Positions 1 through 8,695 of a stretch of 64,000 nt of DNA are shown here, piece by piece; the stretch's first letter is position 1, and every line of letters begins with the position of its first letter. A program made the position numbers and the translations under genes. Location: contig NZ_JBLWFS010000021.1 in the NCBI RefSeq assembly GCF_048323755.1, positions 1 to 64,000 on the forward strand, read 5' to 3'. The notes beneath the pieces were generated by a model. It was not told the DNA's origin. It did not search any database and saw only the letters and a list, made by a program, of their open reading frames with translations. Source of the DNA: Alkalihalobacterium sp048323755. Its GTDB lineage: Bacteria > Bacillota > Bacilli > Bacillales > Bacillaceae_F.

Positions 1-525
1 GCCATAGGAATCTAGCCGATTTGCATGTAAATAAAGCTTTTGCTTTTCGGGATCCGGGACCCCAGTTGTTGGGTTATAACTTAACATTGCATTATGACTT
101 GCTGGAACGATTAGGTCCTCATCAGAAACATGCCATTTCCCTTTCCAAAACGTTCGATAACCTGCAGAACGAAAATAGTCACCTAGGGTTGGGACTGTAT
201 TGTTATCAAGCCAGTATACATCTGAATCAAAAGCTCCTTTCGCTGCACCTGTTGTTTGAGTGACCCCATGTAGGGATGGATACTGGCCAGTGTAAAGTGT
301 TGTTCTACTAGGTGAACAAGCTGTACTTCCAATATAATGATTTAAGAATGTCATACCGTTTTCTCGTAGAAGCTCCTGTGTCTTCAAATGAGTTTTACGC
401 CATTCTTTTAGAGCTTCGTTTTCATAAGTGGTTGGAAACCGTTCCTCATCAACAAGGATAATAAGAAAATTTGGTCTTTTATTATTTTCCGGAGAACGAT
501 CTCGGGGATATTTAGGTTTAATCAT
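1..525 (-). CDS. Sulfatase family hydrolase, N-terminal part (runs off the window)
   Basis: The reading frame is open from an ATG at 525 to the window edge, giving 175 residues. A GGAGGG ribosome binding site lies about 6 bases before the ATG. The start of the protein has the alkaline-phosphatase-fold opening (PNFLIILVDEERF), where the Asp should bind the catalytic metal. It is followed by CSPSR, the cysteine-type formylglycine signature of sulfatases, and then a GYRTFWKGKWH segment typical of arylsulfatases. The family hydrolyses sulfate esters once the cysteine is converted to formylglycine. No signal peptide is seen, so a cytoplasmic location is likely. The C-terminal half is outside the window and the substrate cannot be inferred. 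Confidence 0.88.
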   Translation of the reverse strand, partial: MIKPKYPRDRSPENNKRPNFLIILVDEERFPTTYENEALKEWRKTHLKTQELLRENGMTFLNHYIGSTACSPSRTTLYTGQYPSLHGVTQTTGAAKGAFDSDVYWLDNNTVPTLGDYFRSAGYRTFWKGKWHVSDEDLIVPASHNAMLSYNPTTGVPDPEKQKLYLHANRLDSYG

Positions 526-1085
526 GTCACACCCTCCTATAGTACTAAAGTTATACTTCTGCTGTATCGTATGTAAGAGAACTGCAATATGACTGTATAT
601 CCTAAAAAAGAATTCTATATCCATAGCTGTACTCGTTCAACTAAGGTTTGATACGAAATCTACAGATTAACGCGTTTAGTAGCTTTTTCTACCAACTTTC
701 CCCTTCCTATTTAAAACCTAAAGATGGCGATAGTTTTAATTACATGCCCACAGCTAGTATTAATCACACGGATCTAACGATTACATTATCGCGAACGTAC
801 CCAAAGTATTTGTTGTGTCACGAAGAGTAGGTTACTTTAAGTACAATACTTCACAAAGCAGATTATACTTTAACATAAATATCCAATTTAAAACTCATTA
901 GGTCATTCCGAATCTCACTTTTTTGTTGCACAGTATGGGTCTACTACGAAATAAAGTGGTTCCCTCAAGGGGCTCATTCATTAATAACGCGGACGAAAAG
1001 GCGAACAAAAAAAGTGGCAAACGGCTCTTATTTTATAAGTGTGATTAAGGGTTAAAAATCTTGAAAGAGGGAGATTCGTTTTAAA
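526..1085. other. Intergenic stretch without a supported gene
   Basis: About 560 AT-rich bases upstream of the sulfatase gene. An open frame of 60 codons on the plus strand around 648-830 has no convincing ribosome binding site and no recognisable product. The sulfatase promoter presumably lies in the right-hand neighbourhood of position 525, but I could not place it with confidence. Confidence 0.5.
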
Positions 1086-1086
1086 G

Positions 1087-1112
1087 TCAAAAAAAAGCCT
1101 GTTTTAAGCAGG
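1087..1112 (-). terminator. Rho-independent terminator
   Basis: Read on the minus strand, a short CCTG/CAGG stem is followed by a run of eight T. It lies directly beyond the end of the truncated helicase copy and may have come with it or belong to an earlier gene. Confidence 0.5.
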
Positions 1113-1502
1113 GGGGGTAATATAGTCCTGATCACGGATCCCTTCGATGACAAAATCTATTCGATATCTTCCTACCACTACTTGAGGAGTTACTTTGTAG
1201 CCACGGGCTAGGATCATTCGCAATACGTCTTTTTCAAATGGCGAATCGCATTTATCTTCAAGGTCTTCAAATTGTTCACTCGTACGATTTGGGATATTAC
1301 AGTAACTTAATAGTCTGTATCTCAAATCATCAGGATTTAAATCTTCCAAATCTATCGAGTGATACAATCTCATTTGATTTTTTGCACGGCTAGCTGCGAC
1401 ATTAAATCGTTGTTTATCACTTGTTTTTGTCAGTGCCATGAAACGTCGTCTAGGAGCAACGATCATCGATAAAAAGATAATGTCGCGTTTAAAAAATGTC
1501 AC
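1104..1502 (-). pseudogene. Duplicated fragment of the SF1 helicase-nuclease gene
   Basis: The 132-codon frame is nearly identical to part of the large helicase at 2538-6887. It covers the last helicase motifs (RDIIFLSMIVAP, RFNVAASRAKNQ) and the start of the nuclease domain (SPFEKDVLRMILARGYKV). DNA homology runs from about 1131 to 1490 against about 2759 to 3118 of the complete gene. The copy lacks the Walker A region and stops before the nuclease active site, ending in a non-homologous tail (QDYITPPA). It is therefore a dead partial duplication. Its upstream edge abuts a copy of a dispersed repeat (1491-1520), and the same repeat lies just beyond the stop of the intact gene (2421-2466), which suggests recombination at the repeats. 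Confidence 0.9.
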
Positions 1503-1520
1503 TGTGACAACCCGATATTA
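1491..1520 (+). repeat. Dispersed repeat family A, copy 1
   Basis: Contains GTCACTGTGACAACCCGA, whose first part is an inverted repeat (TGTCAC-T-GTGACA). Closely related copies are at 2421-2466, 16651-16760 and 16894-16990, and degenerate ones near 44524, 45794 and 46631. It marks the broken edge of the helicase fragment. Confidence 0.8.
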
Positions 1521-1539
1521 ATTCCCTTTTTTGTTGTAC

Positions 1540-1574
1540 AAAAAAATGCGTTCCTGCTTTATTGCAGAAACGCT
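1540..1574 (-). terminator. Terminator of the SH3-domain gene
   Basis: On the minus strand, GCGTTTCTGC and GCAGGAACGC form a stem with a short loop, followed by seven T. It sits about 80 bases after the stop of the SH3-domain gene at 1655 and is oriented to end that transcript. Confidence 0.75.
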
Positions 1575-1654
1575 CCCGTTAGCAGAATAAGCCTCGGGAA
1601 CCAAGACGACAAATCCTGCAATTGATCTTAAGAACTCTTTAGCAGCTCTTTTCG

Positions 1655-2035
1655 TTAGTGGTCGTTTACTTCTTTTACGTTTTCTTTAGGTACCCAACCT
1701 TCTTCTGAATTAGTTAGCCTTTTAACCCATATCCAACCATTAAGTTCCTTAGTTTTAATAAGCTGTTCATCAACATTAACCTCTAATTCTTTTGCAATAT
1801 AATCCTCTAAGATCAATCCTTGCTTACCTTGAATATGAATAATTTGTTCGGGCACCCAACCCTCTAAATGTTTATCTTTAGTGTAACAATATATCCAGTT
1901 ATTCCAACCTTCGTTACCTTCATACTTTTTGCTGATAATAACAGCCTGCCCTTTAAAAAGTCTAATTGGATTGGGATAGTTACTTATATGTTGTTTGGTT
2001 ACTATATAAACATTTTTATATCTTTCATCTGCCAT
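1655..2035 (-). CDS. Two-module SH3-domain protein
   Basis: A 126-residue cytoplasmic protein made of two similar halves, each ending in a GWVP motif (LEGWVPEQII near residue 60, EEGWVPKENV near residue 115). WNNWIYC and WIWVKRL strands precede them, as in bacterial variant SH3 domains. Such domains usually bind peptides or short ligands. There is no signal peptide, so a cell-wall role is unlikely. The ATG at 2035 has AAGGGG 7-12 bases upstream. It stands alone between dispersed repeats and downstream of the SF1 helicase gene on the same strand. A regulatory or immunity-type role is possible, but the sequence does not show one. Confidence 0.75.
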   Translation of the reverse strand: MADERYKNVYIVTKQHISNYPNPIRLFKGQAVIISKKYEGNEGWNNWIYCYTKDKHLEGWVPEQIIHIQGKQGLILEDYIAKELEVNVDEQLIKTKELNGWIWVKRLTNSEEGWVPKENVKEVNDH

Positions 2036-2070
2036 AATTGTCAGCCCCTTTATTTAACTTTCCTTTTAAA

Positions 2071-2125
2071 GCGGGGCCTGACCCTCAGTGCGGTAATACT
2101 TTACTGTACCGGGGGTCAGGCATTT
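2071..2125. repeat. Palindromic repeat family C, copy 1
   Basis: A near-palindrome with arms GGGGCCTGACCC and GGGGGTCAGG around a core with GGTAATACTTTACTG. An inverted-orientation relative is at 8153-8210 (AGTAAAGTATTACC core), and a core-only fragment lies at about 2463-2494. It resembles a REP/MITE-like element; no transposase is linked to it here. Confidence 0.7.
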
Positions 2126-2241
2126 TATAATAAGATACACAAGAACGTCTCTTGTGCTTCGGTCGTTTAGCGAAATAAAAGAAGCGAATGAAGTGTCCCC
2201 TTTGCTACAATTAGCAAAATAGTGACCTTCCATTGCTAAGG

Positions 2242-2419
2242 GGACTGAGAGGCCTCTATTTGTGAAAAATCGAAAATTTCACGATCGTAACGGACTGAGA
2301 GGCCCTTATCTAGCAAAATTGCGTTGGTTTTCACATGATTCATAGGAAATAAGGGCTTCTGAGTCCGCTAACACTTCTAGAATGGTAATTTTCATCAAAA
2401 TAAGGGCCTCAGAGTCCGC
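2242..2419. repeat. Repeat family B: two forward and two reversed units
   Basis: Four roughly 20-base units lie about 50 bases apart. Two read GGACTGAGAGGCCYYTAT (2242, 2292) and two are the reverse complement, AATAAGGGCYTCWGAGTCCG (near 2347 and 2397). The same forward-forward-reverse-reverse arrangement recurs at 58573-58749. The array could form a cruciform or a large RNA hairpin. It lies between the SF1 helicase gene and the SH3 gene. Confidence 0.8.
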
Positions 2420-2420
2420 T

Positions 2421-2466
2421 TAAAAATGTCACTGTGACAACCCGAGATTTGTCGAGAGGAACGAGG
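2421..2466 (+). repeat. Dispersed repeat family A, copy 2
   Basis: The core GTCACTGTGACAACCCGA is followed by GATTTGTCGAGAGGAACGAGG. It directly follows repeat array B and precedes a family C core fragment (GTAATACTTTACTC), so three repeat families are stacked within 130 bases downstream of the helicase gene. Confidence 0.8.
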
Positions 2467-2537
2467 CAGTAATACTTTACTCTGTTTTACTACCGGTTTC
2501 GGTATACTTAAACTCCTGCCCTTCATTCTTTAACTCA

Positions 2538-5500
2538 TTAAATAAGTCGGTCAACTGGTGCCTGATTAGAGGTGATCCCCATTTCATCTAACTTCTCCCA
2601 CAAACTTTCCATCGCTTTTTCGCGGTTAAAATAGAATTCTCTACCTCGAACTCGCCAAAACTTCCAACCTGAGCGTTCAAGAGATTCTTGTCGTTGCATA
2701 TCTTCCTCAAACTTTTCAGGGCCATGCCACCTCTCACCGTCACACTCTACAGCAAGTCGATCACGGATTCCTTCGATGACAAAATCGATTCGATATCTTC
2801 CTACCACTACTTGAGGAGTTACTTTGTAGCCTCGGGCTAGGATCATTCGCAATACGTCTTTTTCAAATGGCGAATCGCACTTATCTTCAAGGTCTTCAAA
2901 TTGTTCACTCGTACGATTTGGATTTTTACAGTAACTTAATAGTCTGTATCTCAAATCATCAGGATTTAAGTCTTCCAAATCTAGCGAGTGATACAATCTC
3001 ATTTGATTCTTTGCACGGCTCGCTGCGACATTAAAGCGTTGTTTATCACTTGTTTTTGTCAGTGCCATGAAACGTCGTCCAGGAGCAACGATCATCGATA
3101 AAAAGATAATGTCGCGTTCATCTCCTTGAAGAGTATATGAGTTACCACAAATCATTTTACGATCGACATACTCTTTTTCACCAAGGGTTTCTCGGATTCT
3201 AGACTCCAGCAGTTTCGCTTGTTTTTGGCCTTGAAGGGCAATAACCCCAAATGTTTGCCCCTTATACTTAGGATCTTTAACCATCTCTTTCATGTCTGCA
3301 ACTATAGCGTCTATTTCTGGAACGTTAATATCCTTATCTTTTTCATCATTGTAGCCATCATTCACTTTAATAGCGGTAACTGGTGGATCCATCTTTTCTT
3401 CTTCTAACGGAAGCCGAAGCGGGATCATTTCACCACCATAACTTAGATCATTTGAGAATTGAATGATCTCAGGGACACACCGGAAATGTTCTCTTAACAT
3501 GAGCTTTCCTTCTTTAGGGAAAGTTTGTTCAGCAATTTCATAAAGTGATATATTGCCGTCAAATAGATTTCCGTTCGGGATGCCATTAAGATACCTTCTC
3601 ACCAATTCATGGACATCATCTAACTTTGTCCCGATATCAGTAGGACTGATTTGTTCATCATCCCCTACAACGATTACTTTTTTACCACGCATCAAAACGT
3701 TAATCGAAAACAGATCACATTGACTGCTTTCATCAAAGATGATGATATCAAATTTGTCATTGGTGACAGGGAAGTTTTCTAACACTTGGTTAACAGGCAT
3801 GATCCAAACAGGAATAGCCGATTGGGCAGTTTTCATCTCATTCCGCGCATCTTTTAGATGTTGATGGGCGTATTTCCCTGTACCTTTACCAAATCGTTTA
3901 ATATATGTTTTCCAAGCTGAGAGTGAACGTTTCTCACTTTCTGTGATTCGTTCAATTTGATTTTTCCAAGTCGATTGACTCACTATGTCTTGAATCAGCC
4001 TTTTCTGTTCTTTATGTTCTTCTTCGATTTGATTTTTAATTAGACCGACATTCATGTCTTTCGTTTCATCCAACCAAGTATGAAGTTTCTTTAATTCAAA
4101 AGCTTCTTCGTAATCTTCAGGAAAAGGAATGGTTTGCCCTACTGACATTTCAATCGATTTTCCTGTTAAAGGTAATAGACTCGCTAGGACATGTAAAATC
4201 TCATAAAATCGTTTTACATCCATTTGCAGTATTTCTAAATGGCCAAGTTTTTCTAATCGTTCACTCCATAAGACATCATCCTTGGTCTGAAACACAGTAA
4301 TAAAGTCCTTCCATATCGGATGAGCACCTTCTTGATTTCCTGCCTTTGTAAGTTGTGCTCCTTCTTCATTAAACTGCTTTAGCCATTTCTCATATTCTAC
4401 ATATTGTAAAACGACTTCTAGCTCACCAGCTAACTGCTTATACGTTTCAACTGAGAATACATCGAGTTGAGACATTGTATATGGTTTGATTTCCTCTTTA
4501 AAGGATTCTATAGCATCTACTACTTTTAGTAAGACATCTAACTGTTGAATTTTTTGATCTAGGGCGTGCGGGAACCTTTCATCTTCAAGGTTAATCGTCT
4601 CCATTTGAACGTCCGTCATATTTCCATTAAAAACTCTCGCTGCCTCATCTCGTTTTTGTTGGTAACTTAAAAACTGTTCCAGCCGTTCAATGTCCTCAAC
4701 TGTTCGGATCGACTCACCATTAAGAATTCTCGTTTCAAATAAATATTTGGTACGCTTTCCTTTGAACATAAAAAAGAGTGCATTTGGTTTCTTCCCTGAC
4801 TGTAATCGCTCTTTTGCAATTAAAACATCTTCTGCCAGTTCTTGTCGTCCTTTATTAGGAAGATTTATTGTATGGGTTACAAGTGAATGATAGAGCTCAA
4901 ACAACTCTTCATTTTTTGCCTTTAACTCAGAAAGTAATGTTCTCCAGCGTTCCTCTCTTTTACCACCTGCCATGCAATCATCTAAAATTAATTTGTACTC
5001 GCTATTGGAGAGAATACCCGCATTTTGATAGACTCCTTGAACATGTGTTAGTAAGCTTTTAATGACTTCCTCTTCAAGAGGAACGTTGTATTTCTGTTGT
5101 ATTTGCCTTGTCGGTTCAACCGATTTCTCAAGCTCTTTCCCTTTTCTAATTAAATCTGTGAAAGAAGTAGCGCTGCGAATATCCTTTTCCACTTTTGGTA
5201 GAGCTTCTTTAACTAAGGATAAGTCCTCTTTTTGCAGTTTTCCTTTTAAGTGCCATAACTCTTTAAATTCAGGAGATGAAATCGGGAAACTCACATTCAT
5301 TTCTACCTCATCGTATAACCACGTATAACTAATGGGCGATTCAGCCAAGCGCTTTGCTACATCATATTTGAAAAGTTTCTCACCTTTATATTCTAGAGGT
5401 GTTCCTTCTTTCTCGGCGTAGGTCCGCAAGTCATTTTTCAAACGAGCCTCATTTCGCTTACTTTGGTCAAGCAGGTCTTTATTTCTAGTCATTTCAGCCT

Positions 5501-6887
5501 CTAGCTTATGAACATCTAGTTCTCCTAACTTTTCACTTAAAGAGCGTATCGATTGCTCAATTTCTTGAAGAGATTCGCGCCCCCCACCTAAAACAGGCAC
5601 ACATAAGTCCCTAATATCTTTTGGAATTTTTGCTTTTAGGACTTTTAATGGACTCTCTTTCTGGCTCGTAATTAAGATCTTTTTACCTTGAGCAAGGAAA
5701 TGCGACACTAAATTAGCGATCGTATGGGTTTTCCCCGTTCCCGGCGGTCCCTGGACCGATACCCCATAATTGTGCTCAATTCGATTGACGATTTCCTTTT
5801 GCTGCTCATTAGACTCCAGCGGAAAATACAGATCATTTGCTGAGAATTCTAGCCTGTCATTGTTTGCTTCAGAAGGGTCCCCCTCCTCTGCTTCTGACTG
5901 CTCACCGACAATGGCTTGGAGCGCTGGAGTCACCTCAAGGTCACCCTCTACAATTCCATTAATTATTTTTTCTAAATCATCCCGTAAAACTCGAACACTT
6001 TTTCTTCTTAATGAAAAGAAGCTTTCATCATAAATGGCGGGATGTTCATTTATTTCTATTTTAGAGTGGTCCTCAATAAATTTTCCGTTCGGGTCAAACA
6101 AGTGTATGTACTGAGTAAAAAAAGTATCAAGATTATCCAAAATCGAGGTGGTTTGAATACTTTCATTTAACTCATTTATTTTTTCTATGTTATTGAACCG
6201 GACACCAGAGAACATTTCACGTTCAACATTCGTAGCGACTTGTACTTGTTTAATAGAAATAATTCCTTTTTCTGCATCCAGTTCTAACTCCAATTTTGTT
6301 GTTAGTAAGGGGTATCGGATCGTTCCCACCTTTTCATCTGGATGTTGCCAACAAAAGAGCCCCCTAGCGAAGATAAATTCTAACGTTTCACCTTCTTTTT
6401 CTAATTGTTGAATGAGATCAAAGTACTGAACATAGAGATCATTCACTTTTTTCTTTTCTCGTAATCGTTCAGCCCAACTATTCCACTCATTTTCCCAACT
6501 TTCAAAAGCCGTGATCCTTTTTGGGTCTTCGGAAAAATCTATCGTTATTTCATTCTCATTTTCATCGAGTACTGTTTTCTCATTTAACCGCGTAACACTT
6601 CTCCGTTCATTTCGATAATCAAAATCGATCCAGCCACTTAATATCAGATCGGGCTGAGGAGGCGTTTCATCCTCTCGCGTAATGTCAGGACGATGAATTT
6701 CAAGAAACGTATCCTCATCCTCGCATTGATCAAATAAATAACAACCAGGTAGACTTTTAAATTCGGCGGTTGGCCAATTTTTTTCAAACTCTCTATAGTC
6801 TCTTGTTACTTTTCCTACTAAACTATTTAACGCCAGTAGGTATTCAAAGAAATTCTTTGCTTTCTGTTCCGTTCCATTTTGTGTCAC
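2538..6887 (-). CDS. Large SF1 helicase with C-terminal Vsr/MTES_1575-type nuclease domain
   Basis: About 1450 residues. Walker A (GPPGTGKTHTIANL) lies near residue 385, a DEAD-like Walker B (IIIFDESSQCD) near 1055, and the late SF1 motifs (GDERDIIFLS, RFNVAASRAKN) near 1290-1320. This is the Upf1/Dna2 layout with a long inserted coiled-coil region. The last 110 residues (SPFEKDVL, RIDFVIEG, LAVECDGERWHG) form a PD-(D/E)XK nuclease of the Vsr/MTES_1575 kind. Proteins of this design are commonly encoded in defence islands and are thought to unwind and cut foreign nucleic acid. The frame extends to GTG 6902, but the GAGGTG ribosome binding site there best serves GTG 6887. The gene stands alone, and a 360-base piece of it is duplicated downstream. 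Confidence 0.88.
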   Translation of the reverse strand: MTQNGTEQKAKNFFEYLLALNSLVGKVTRDYREFEKNWPTAEFKSLPGCYLFDQCEDEDTFLEIHRPDITREDETPPQPDLILSGWIDFDYRNERRSVTRLNEKTVLDENENEITIDFSEDPKRITAFESWENEWNSWAERLREKKKVNDLYVQYFDLIQQLEKEGETLEFIFARGLFCWQHPDEKVGTIRYPLLTTKLELELDAEKGIISIKQVQVATNVEREMFSGVRFNNIEKINELNESIQTTSILDNLDTFFTQYIHLFDPNGKFIEDHSKIEINEHPAIYDESFFSLRRKSVRVLRDDLEKIINGIVEGDLEVTPALQAIVGEQSEAEEGDPSEANNDRLEFSANDLYFPLESNEQQKEIVNRIEHNYGVSVQGPPGTGKTHTIANLVSHFLAQGKKILITSQKESPLKVLKAKIPKDIRDLCVPVLGGGRESLQEIEQSIRSLSEKLGELDVHKLEAEMTRNKDLLDQSKRNEARLKNDLRTYAEKEGTPLEYKGEKLFKYDVAKRLAESPISYTWLYDEVEMNVSFPISSPEFKELWHLKGKLQKEDLSLVKEALPKVEKDIRSATSFTDLIRKGKELEKSVEPTRQIQQKYNVPLEEEVIKSLLTHVQGVYQNAGILSNSEYKLILDDCMAGGKREERWRTLLSELKAKNEELFELYHSLVTHTINLPNKGRQELAEDVLIAKERLQSGKKPNALFFMFKGKRTKYLFETRILNGESIRTVEDIERLEQFLSYQQKRDEAARVFNGNMTDVQMETINLEDERFPHALDQKIQQLDVLLKVVDAIESFKEEIKPYTMSQLDVFSVETYKQLAGELEVVLQYVEYEKWLKQFNEEGAQLTKAGNQEGAHPIWKDFITVFQTKDDVLWSERLEKLGHLEILQMDVKRFYEILHVLASLLPLTGKSIEMSVGQTIPFPEDYEEAFELKKLHTWLDETKDMNVGLIKNQIEEEHKEQKRLIQDIVSQSTWKNQIERITESEKRSLSAWKTYIKRFGKGTGKYAHQHLKDARNEMKTAQSAIPVWIMPVNQVLENFPVTNDKFDIIIFDESSQCDLFSINVLMRGKKVIVVGDDEQISPTDIGTKLDDVHELVRRYLNGIPNGNLFDGNISLYEIAEQTFPKEGKLMLREHFRCVPEIIQFSNDLSYGGEMIPLRLPLEEEKMDPPVTAIKVNDGYNDEKDKDINVPEIDAIVADMKEMVKDPKYKGQTFGVIALQGQKQAKLLESRIRETLGEKEYVDRKMICGNSYTLQGDERDIIFLSMIVAPGRRFMALTKTSDKQRFNVAASRAKNQMRLYHSLDLEDLNPDDLRYRLLSYCKNPNRTSEQFEDLEDKCDSPFEKDVLRMILARGYKVTPQVVVGRYRIDFVIEGIRDRLAVECDGERWHGPEKFEEDMQRQESLERSGWKFWRVRGREFYFNREKAMESLWEKLDEMGITSNQAPVDRLI

Positions 6888-7202
6888 ATTCAAGCACCTC
6901 ACAGTTACATCTATTACTCCATTTTACAACTTTATCCTTATGTTGGGAACTTTATGCTTTTTAAGGGTAAGAGTAGTATAAAATGTATCCAAACATTAAT
7001 TAGTTTTAATTCAGTTATCGTGGAGTGTACTTAATGTAACTGGCAGTATTGTGGCAAAGAAAAACACTCATTATTTACTGCGAAGTAGACCGATACTGCG
7101 CAACTAATAAAAGTGAGATTTGGAAGAGTTTTTAGTTGGATATTTATGTTAAAATATAATTGAAATTTGTAAAATGTTAGTTGAATATCAAAACTTAGAG
7201 AG

Positions 7203-7245
7203 AAAATCCACATACTATTTAGAATAAATAATACGTGGATTTTTT
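7203..7245. terminator. Bidirectional terminator
   Basis: AAAATCCAC and GTGGATTTTTT form a stem with an AT-rich loop and have T tracts on both strands. It lies just beyond the stop of the lipoprotein gene at 7256. Confidence 0.75.
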
Positions 7246-7255
7246 ATGTCCAATT

Positions 7256-7753
7256 TTACGGTTTTGGTAGTACTAGAAGTTGCGTCTGCATTGATGGAAG
7301 ATGATCATGACATATAATATCAAAAATACCAGGTTTATCTGCTTCAAATTCAACTATTGTAAGCTCTCCTCGATTTACAACAAAATCAATATCATAGCCT
7401 GTAAGAGTAGAATGATGATGGTTTCCGTTTACACCAAAGATATGAAGTTCCACCTGCTCTCCTTCATAAGCAACAACTAACCCTGGTTCCCAGCGATATG
7501 TAGCAGCTTCCCAACGTCCATCTTCATCAGGCTCCTTTAAAATATAGCCTCCACCTTCTGGGAGCGGTGTGTCAGGGAAGGGAATGCTATTTGTTCCCCC
7601 TTTTGGCTCAATAGCAGTCATATGAATAATTCTTGTTTCTTTCTTTCCTTCCATTTTCGTAGTAGGTTCACTGCCACACCCAATTAAAGCTACAGATAAT
7701 AATCCAAGAATAAATAAGAAACATAGCCTTTTCAAACGAATTACATTAAACAT
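7256..7753 (-). CDS. Cupredoxin-like lipoprotein
   Basis: A 165-residue protein with a lipoprotein signal: basic start, hydrophobic stretch and lipobox LIGC near residues 23-26. The mature part is a cupredoxin-type beta domain. It has a histidine cluster (NGNHHHS) in mid-protein and a C-terminal CHDHLPSM loop giving Cys, His and Met, the ligand spacing of type 1 or CuA copper sites. It is probably anchored outside the membrane and binds copper, perhaps for electron transfer or copper handling. The ATG at 7753 has GGAGG and AAAGGA upstream. It is a single gene with its own terminator and does not look connected to the defence genes. Confidence 0.8.
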   Translation of the reverse strand: MFNVIRLKRLCFLFILGLLSVALIGCGSEPTTKMEGKKETRIIHMTAIEPKGGTNSIPFPDTPLPEGGGYILKEPDEDGRWEAATYRWEPGLVVAYEGEQVELHIFGVNGNHHHSTLTGYDIDFVVNRGELTIVEFEADKPGIFDIICHDHLPSMQTQLLVLPKP

Positions 7754-7962
7754 GAATAGTTCATCCTTTCCTCCACCTAATTATTTTTCCTTAATGCAAC
7801 TTTATTGTACAAAGGAAAATATTAATAGTCAACTTATTTTTTCGAAGAAAAGAAAGCAGATAGATTTTTTGAGTAACATTTAGATACACACGGGAAGCTT
7901 GAACGAAAGAGTCGGAGCTGTGATAATGGCAGCTTCTTTTCCTTATTGCGCTATTGTTTGAT

Positions 7963-8149
7963 ATGAAAAAAATTGGTAGACAGATTGCTCAACATAGAAA
8001 GTCAAAGAAAGTTACACAGATGGGGTTAGCAGACCAGTTAGGCGTTAGTTATCAGGCTATTGGGAGCGAGGTGAAACGATGCCGGATATTTCAAAACTAC
8101 CTGATCTAGCTAGAATATTTTGAGGTAAGCATTGATGAGATTCTTAATA
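7963..8149 (+). pseudogene. Decayed XRE-family regulator
   Basis: The translation starts MKKIGRQIAQHRKSKKVTQ and continues GLADQLGVSYQAI, a typical HTH_3 opening. A small deletion then shifts the frame; the remainder (WERGETMPDISKLPDLARIF) is in another frame, and a second shift precedes VSIDEIL. At least two frameshifts have destroyed a Cro/CI-type repressor of about 60-100 residues. Family C repeat copy 8153-8210 begins immediately after it. Confidence 0.8.
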
Positions 8150-8152
8150 ATT

Positions 8153-8210
8153 CGGGGGTCTGTCCACCACTAGAGTAAAGTATTACCGTAGCGGGGGACA
8201 GGCCCCGCTT
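8153..8210. repeat. Palindromic repeat family C, second copy
   Basis: Arms GGGGGTCTGTCC and GGGGGACAGGCCCCGC surround AGTAAAGTATTACC. This is the copy at 2071-2125 in inverted orientation. It directly follows the dead XRE gene. Confidence 0.7.
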
Positions 8211-8267
8211 CTAGCTTGTAATACATCATTCACATATTTTCGTAAAATTTACAATTTCTTAACCAAA

Positions 8268-8396
8268 CATGAACGATCGTTCATTCCATTCCAAACAGCA
8301 TCGTTGCATAATAATAAAAGAAAATAAATTCGATACTTTTGAACTAATTTTGAGTTTTTTACATTTTCTTCCTCTACATGCACTATCGTTCATTCC
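8268..8396 (+). promoter_or_regulatory. Pair of candidate operator sites upstream of the XRE gene
   Basis: A perfect 16-base palindrome, ATGAACGATCGTTCAT (8269-8284), lies in a 20-base segment that recurs at 8377-8396 with 18 of 20 matches (the second half-site is imperfect). The right-hand copy ends about 48 bases before the TTG start at 8444. The pattern fits operator sites for an autoregulating repressor, though this is inferred from position only. Confidence 0.5.
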
Positions 8397-8443
8397 GCTC
8401 CATTTAAACAAATTCAATAATTTGTTTAAAAAGGAGCTTTCAC

Positions 8444-8695
8444 TTGAATAAAAATCCTATTCTGTATAACACGTTTGGAAAAGTGATTAAATTAATAAGA
8501 GAAACAAACAGGATGACACAACAGAAATTAGCTGAAGAGGCCGGCCTTTCGATACGATACATCATTGATATTGAAGGCGGTAAAAGAAACGTAACTATAG
8601 ATGTACTCTATAATCTAGCAAGAGCACTCAATACTTCACCTAGTGCTATTCTCAATGAAGTAGATATAAGAATAAGAGAAGATTTGAAAAAATGA
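8444..8695 (+). CDS. XRE-family transcriptional regulator (HTH_3)
   Basis: An 83-residue protein that is essentially one Cro/CI helix-turn-helix domain: FGKVIKLIRETNRMTQQKLA, then the recognition helix LSIRYIIDIEGGKRNVT and the closing VLYNLARALNTSPSAIL. The TTG start at 8444 follows AAAGGAG by 8 bases. It most likely binds the repeated palindromic sites at 8268-8396 and regulates itself, perhaps together with the following comK gene. That link is inference from adjacency. Confidence 0.85.
   Translation: MNKNPILYNTFGKVIKLIRETNRMTQQKLAEEAGLSIRYIIDIEGGKRNVTIDVLYNLARALNTSPSAILNEVDIRIREDLKK

Noticed and set aside
7031..7213. 60-codon minus-strand frame near the lipoprotein gene
   Set aside because: It overlaps the bidirectional terminator, has no ribosome binding site and resembles no protein.
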